26,467 nucleotides of DNA from JAGNLA01 sp964639885 (lineage in GTDB: Bacteria > Caldisericota > Caldisericia > JAAYUI01), in NCBI GenBank assembly GCA_964639885.1, contig CAZXEH010000026.1:1-26467 (forward strand), in the 5' to 3' direction. The notes below the pieces were generated by a model that was not told the DNA's origin, searched no databases, and saw only the letters and a program-made list of their open reading frames with translations. Shown here in pieces: positions 23,228 through 26,467 of this stretch (positions are counted from its first letter, which is position 1; each line of letters begins with the position of its first letter). A program made the translations under genes and the position numbers.

Positions 23228-23255
23228 TTGCAATGTTGATTTCATCGGCTATACT
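23228..23255 (+). promoter_or_regulatory. Promoter of DUF6653-like gene, leaderless type
   Basis: TTGCAA (23228-23233), a 16-nt spacer and TATACT (23250-23255) are followed after 7 nt by ATG 23263. No ribosome binding site precedes either this ATG or the in-frame ATG at 23233, which would overlap the -35 box. Confidence 0.55.
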
Positions 23256-23262
23256 GACATTC

Positions 23263-23820
23263 ATGACAGTTATAAGACAAAACAAGCAAGGGACAGACGG
23301 CAAAACAGGAGAATCGGTCGTTGCAAAAGCATTTGGTCTGAACGGCCAGTCATGGCTGAGGCACGCAAATCCGGCAAGCGTGTGGACCAGATATGTGATT
23401 TTGGCTCTCCTGAGCGCTGCGATTTGGTCAAGAGTCTGGATCGGCTGGTATTGTCTGGTTCCCATAGCTATTTTGCTGGTTTGGACAAAGATCAATCCGT
23501 TGTTTTTCTCAAAACCTGAAAACTTCAACTCCTGGGCTTCAAAAAGCGTTATTGGTGAGATGATGTTTTCAAACAGAAAAAGCGTGCCGGTAAAAACGCA
23601 TCACCTCCCCGTGGTTTCAGCCCTTTATACTGTCCAGTTTGCAGGTGTTGCCCTGTTAACGTGGGGGCTGTATTTTCTGCAGCTGTGGCCGGTTCTCCTT
23701 GGACTGGCATTCGTTTACCTTGGGAAAACATGGTTTCTAGATCGGATGGTTTGGGTTTTCGAGGAGATGTCTGGCGACCAGCATTACAAAGACATGTTGA
23801 CAAAGAATTTTCCACATTGA
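23263..23820 (+). CDS. DUF6653-like membrane protein
   Basis: A 185-residue membrane protein of unknown function. The pattern A-F-G-L-x-x-x-S-W-L-R-H-A-N-P-x-S-V-W-T-R near the N-terminus, followed by a tryptophan-rich pair of membrane helices (about 40-75), N-P-L-F-F, W-A-S-K-x-V-I-G-E, a second helix pair (about 120-160) and the final W-F-L-D-R-M-V-W matches what I recall of the DUF6653 family. About four membrane segments. I choose ATG 23263, downstream of a promoter with the window's usual spacing; starting at 23233 would add ten residues. The gene lies just right of the HEPN island and has ordinary base composition, so it is probably the original neighbour of mltG. Confidence 0.7.
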   Translation: MTVIRQNKQGTDGKTGESVVAKAFGLNGQSWLRHANPASVWTRYVILALLSAAIWSRVWIGWYCLVPIAILLVWTKINPLFFSKPENFNSWASKSVIGEMMFSNRKSVPVKTHHLPVVSALYTVQFAGVALLTWGLYFLQLWPVLLGLAFVYLGKTWFLDRMVWVFEEMSGDQHYKDMLTKNFPH

Positions 23821-23964
23821 TTTCTAAAAAACTATTTTGTCTGCAACATTTTAATCATTATTGGGCAACAGACTAAAATTCCGCTCACCTAAAATTCAAG
23901 CTCTTCATGGCATATTGCCTATTTGCATGATACCGGATTTATCTTCCACTTTCGGATTACTTTC

Positions 23965-23992
23965 TTGCATTTAACTTTTAACTATATAACGT
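23965..23992 (+). promoter_or_regulatory. Promoter of the repeat-protein gene
   Basis: TTGCAT (23965-23970), a 16-nt spacer and TAACGT (23987-23992) suggest a start near 23999, leaving a short leader with AAGGAGA (24010-24016) before ATG 24021. A TACTAT at 23995-24000 is an alternative -10 box. Confidence 0.4.
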
Positions 23993-24020
23993 AGTACTAT
24001 ATTCCGTAGAAGGAGAATAA

Positions 24021-25475
24021 ATGAAAAAAATCATCTTGCTGACACTTTCCGTTGCGATGGCTCTCACTGTGCTTCCCGTGATGCAAGCTTTCGCCTTCTC
24101 CAGAGGTGATGATCCACCTCCAGGCGGTGGTGGCGGTGGAAAACCTCCCGTTGGCGAACCAGGTGGCAGAGGTGGTGAAGACAATTCGATCCTCTCAACG
24201 GTTTGGGCTACAGAACCCGAAAAAACCCAGCTGGATGCTGGCCAAAGCGCCACATTCACGCTCACGGTGACGAACAAGTCCAAAAACTCTGAAGCTGTCG
24301 AAATCTCGACAAAGGATACAGGACTCACGCTTGCGCCAAAGAGCTTCACTCTTGCGGCAGGTGCAAAGACCGACATTTCCGTGACTGTGGTCATGCCTGT
24401 GCAAAACGACAAACCGGAAGCAAACTTTTCCATCAACTTCACAAGCGTCGATGTGAAAAACAAAACCGTGATGCTTAGAATCAGGTACAAAACCCCAACA
24501 AATGGGCAAAAAGCCAACCAGCAGATTGAAACAGTCTGGGAAACACAACCAGAAAAGACCCAGCTGGATGCTGGCCAATCAGCAACCTTCAACCTCAAGG
24601 TCACAAACAAGACCGATGCAAGCAAGGCAATCACCCTCTCAACCAAAAATACTGGTCTGACCATAACTCCAATAAGTTTCACCCTCGTTGCGGGTGCGAG
24701 CACGACCGTTGCTGTGGCTGTAATCATGCCGGCACAAGACAACAAGCGCGAAGCAGAGTTTGCAATTAATTTTGCATGTGACGGCGTCACCGGAAAGTCA
24801 GTCAAATTCAGAATCATGTACAAAACTCAGGTCAAGCCGCCAGAACCAGCCAAGGAAATCGTTACATCTTGGACTGCAGACCCAGCAAAAACCACGCTTC
24901 TGGCCGGACAGACAGGTACATTCACACTCAACCTCGCAAACAAATCAACAGCCGAACAGACAGCGACGCTAACGACCAAGAGCACCGGGCTGACTATGAC
25001 ACCGGCAAAGTCCACCATAGCAGTCGGTAAAACTGCAGCAATCGCCGTTAAAGTCGTCATGCCAACCCAGGGCAAAAACACCCAGGCCGAGTTTGTGATC
25101 CAGATCGCAAACGCAGCCGGCAAAACCTTTACCGTCAAGTTCGTCATCAAATACAAGGCAACAACATGTGTTTTCGCCTCGGCTTGGGTAACAAACCCAA
25201 ACAACGCCTCACTTGCTCAGGGAGCCAAGGGCACATACGGACTAAAAATCACTAACACAAGCAATGTTTCAACAACGTTCAAACTGACGGCTGGCAAAAA
25301 TATGACGCTTTCAAGCAAAACTTTCGCTCTTGCAGCCGGGAAGGCCGCAACAGTCACAATAACCGCCACCATGCCAACCAAAGCGGCAAAGGCAACAAAA
25401 GCAGATTTCAGCTTTGTCGTCGGCTCAACCTGTGGCAAAAGCTCAACAATAAAATTCTCGATAAAATACAAATGA
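24021..25475 (+). CDS. Secreted protein with four Ig-like repeats
   Basis: A 484-residue exported protein. Signal peptide about 1-25 (MKKIILLTLSVAMALTVLPV...), then a Gly/Pro-rich linker (30-54), then four tandem modules of about 100 residues: 61-158, 171-269, 281-380 and 388-484. Each has the form W-x-x-x-P-x-x-x-x-L-x-x-G-x-x-x-T-F-x-L-x-x-x-N-x-S, T-G-L-T-x-x-P, A-G-x-x-x-x-I-x-V-x-V-x-M-P and ends F-x-I-x-Y-K. This is an Ig-like, BACON/CARDB-type beta sandwich of the kind found in surface binders. Modules 1 and 2 are the most alike (both contain P-E-K-T-Q-L-D-A-G-Q-S-A-T-F). Module 4 is the most diverged and has two cysteines nearby (383, 471). No anchor or catalytic motif is visible. A terminator follows at once. 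Confidence 0.78.
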   Translation: MKKIILLTLSVAMALTVLPVMQAFAFSRGDDPPPGGGGGGKPPVGEPGGRGGEDNSILSTVWATEPEKTQLDAGQSATFTLTVTNKSKNSEAVEISTKDTGLTLAPKSFTLAAGAKTDISVTVVMPVQNDKPEANFSINFTSVDVKNKTVMLRIRYKTPTNGQKANQQIETVWETQPEKTQLDAGQSATFNLKVTNKTDASKAITLSTKNTGLTITPISFTLVAGASTTVAVAVIMPAQDNKREAEFAINFACDGVTGKSVKFRIMYKTQVKPPEPAKEIVTSWTADPAKTTLLAGQTGTFTLNLANKSTAEQTATLTTKSTGLTMTPAKSTIAVGKTAAIAVKVVMPTQGKNTQAEFVIQIANAAGKTFTVKFVIKYKATTCVFASAWVTNPNNASLAQGAKGTYGLKITNTSNVSTTFKLTAGKNMTLSSKTFALAAGKAATVTITATMPTKAAKATKADFSFVVGSTCGKSSTIKFSIKYK

Positions 25476-25494
25476 TTTGACCAACTCCAACCAG

Positions 25495-25521
25495 GCTCCG
25501 TCAAACCGACGGGGCTTTTTT
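25495..25521 (+). terminator. Intrinsic terminator of the repeat-protein gene
   Basis: GCTCCGTC (25495-25502) pairs with GACGGGGC (25508-25515, one T-G pair) around the loop AAACC, followed by T6 (25516-25521). It lies 20 nt after the stop codon and separates this unit from the next promoter. Confidence 0.85.
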
Positions 25522-25529
25522 GTTTGCGC

Positions 25530-25557
25530 TTGCATTGATGAACCAAACAAATACTAT
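25530..25557 (+). promoter_or_regulatory. Promoter of the type ISP gene, leaderless type
   Basis: TTGCAT (25530-25535), a 16-nt spacer and TACTAT (25552-25557) are followed after 7 nt by ATG 25565. The promoter begins 9 nt after the preceding terminator. No Shine-Dalgarno sequence is present. Confidence 0.55.
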
Positions 25558-25564
25558 TTGTACT

Positions 25565-26467
25565 ATGGGAAAACTGCTTGGAATCAAACCGACCGACAAG
25601 GAAATCAAAAAATACTGCGAAGACATCGAGGACCTCTACAAACTCGGGCAAACAAAAGAATCTGCGGTTGTTCCAAAATTTGAGGCTCTTCTAAGCTATT
25701 GCGCAAAAAAAGTCGGCTGGCTGCTTTCAAGCGAGTATGTCATCAGTCGCATCGGCAAGCGTCCAGACGGGGCTTTCCTTGATGAGTTCAGCTATTCCCA
25801 GGGCATCATGGAAGCCAAGGACGATGACGACGACCTTGAAGACGAGGTCAAAAACAAGTTCGCAATCGGCTACCCCCGCAACAACACAATCTTTTGGCAG
25901 CCAAACCGGATAATCATCTATCAGAACAACAAAAAAGTTCTTGACGCACAGATCGGCAAAATCTCAAAAGACCTGGTTGGCAAAAAGATCGAGCACTCTT
26001 TGGAAACCAGAACAAACTTTGCCCAGGCTTTAAACACCTTCTTTGAGTTCGAACCGCCACATTATGAGCAGTGGCTTGAGGCGGTCGAGGCGTTCAAACA
26101 GGCTGTGCCGGAGCTTTCTGCCGGTTTGCTCGAAAAAATCAACCAGGCCAAAAAGGACAACAAAAAGTTCAAGGATGCCTTTGCCAGCTTCCGTGAAATC
26201 TGCAAGCAGTCGATAAACCCAAACATCAGCGACACGGCAATCGAGGAGATGATCATCCAGCACCTGCTCACAGAACGGTTGCTCCGAAAGGTGTTCGACC
26301 TCGACCGGTTCACGCAGGACAACACCATCGCCCACCAGCTTGAGGAAGTCATCGCTTCGCTCACCTCCGAATCGTTCAACAGAAAGGAATTCCTTGGCAG
26401 ACTCGACGGCTTCTACAAATCGATCGAGGCTGTGGCCGAAGACATTGAAGACTTCAGCGAAAAACAG
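25565..26467 (+). CDS. Type ISP restriction-modification/helicase protein, N-terminal part
   Basis: The first 301 codons of a large gene that continues past the window. The sequence agrees with the N-terminus of single-polypeptide type ISP (LlaGI/LlaBIII-like) restriction enzymes. A PD-(D/E)xK nuclease domain comes first: Glu40, R-P-D68-G, then M-E83-A-K85-D with the acidic run after it, and G-Y-P-R-N-N-T-I-F-W. A helical linker follows with F-E-P-P, E-x-F-K-Q-A-V-P-E-L, S-I-N-P-N-I-S and I-I-Q-H-L-L-T-E-R-L-L-R-K-V-F. In such enzymes a DEAD-type helicase, an N6-adenine methylase and a target recognition domain come next, on one chain that cuts foreign DNA. The start at 25565 fits the promoter; an in-frame ATG at 25538 lies between the -35 and -10 boxes. 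Confidence 0.8.
   Translation, partial: MGKLLGIKPTDKEIKKYCEDIEDLYKLGQTKESAVVPKFEALLSYCAKKVGWLLSSEYVISRIGKRPDGAFLDEFSYSQGIMEAKDDDDDLEDEVKNKFAIGYPRNNTIFWQPNRIIIYQNNKKVLDAQIGKISKDLVGKKIEHSLETRTNFAQALNTFFEFEPPHYEQWLEAVEAFKQAVPELSAGLLEKINQAKKDNKKFKDAFASFREICKQSINPNISDTAIEEMIIQHLLTERLLRKVFDLDRFTQDNTIAHQLEEVIASLTSESFNRKEFLGRLDGFYKSIEAVAEDIEDFSEKQ

Noticed and set aside
23821..23964. Possible hairpin GTCTG (23839-23843)/CAGAC (23869-23873) as terminator of the DUF6653-like gene
   Set aside because: Stem of five pairs with a long loop and no T-tract; too weak to call.
23978..24823. 281-codon minus-strand open frame opposite the repeat protein
   Set aside because: It is a shadow of the repetitive coding strand, which has a signal peptide, ribosome binding site and terminator.

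Overview
The window is bacterial chromosome of moderate GC that uses the standard code. Genes are tightly packed, with frequent 1-14 bp overlaps. I cannot name the organism. Housekeeping genes (argS, rlmN, mltG) sit beside several large exported proteins that I can classify only by fold. A PEGA lipoprotein, PKD-type proteins and tandem paralogues would suit a diderm, possibly uncultivated lineage, but that is inference. Seven to nine transcription starts show a TANNNT -10 box only 6-8 nt before an ATG that has no Shine-Dalgarno sequence. Several also have a TTGNNN -35 box 16 nt further upstream. This suggests that leaderless mRNAs are common here.

Layout. 1-438 is non-coding, with REP-like hairpins. 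439-5274 is an exported/surface cluster: PEGA lipoprotein, Ig/PKD protein, and a phosphodiester glycosidase (NAGPA) family protein. 5582-7222 is argS, closed by a strong terminator. 7356-9391 holds two tandem double-GNAT acetyltransferases. 9528-14346 holds two tandem secreted paralogues of about 800 aa, probably propeller-like. 14485-16875 is a cbiMNQO-type ECF cobalt/nickel importer operon with tightly overlapping genes. On the minus strand, 18412-16876 encodes two cysteine-rich paralogues followed by archease, converging on cbiO with no gap. From 18519 on the plus strand come an ICMT-type membrane methyltransferase, an AT-rich membrane-anchored orphan, rlmN and mltG.

The most interesting segment is 21531-23166. 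The last 80 bp of mltG coding sequence recur 1554 bp downstream with 7 mismatches, and the final 37 bp are identical. Between the copies lies an AT-rich insert with one minus-strand gene carrying a HEPN-like R-N-A-V-D-H motif, plus about 310 bp without an ORF. The second mltG end differs mostly at synonymous sites and has its own stop codon. It therefore looks like a cargo island that entered at the mltG 3' end and brought a foreign mltG tail. No recombinase is visible.

The right end carries a DUF6653-like membrane protein, a secreted protein with four Ig-like repeats and its terminator, and the first 301 codons of a type ISP restriction-modification/helicase protein that runs off the window. 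With the HEPN gene, this makes 19-26.5 kb an accessory, probably defence-related, stretch around rlmN-mltG.
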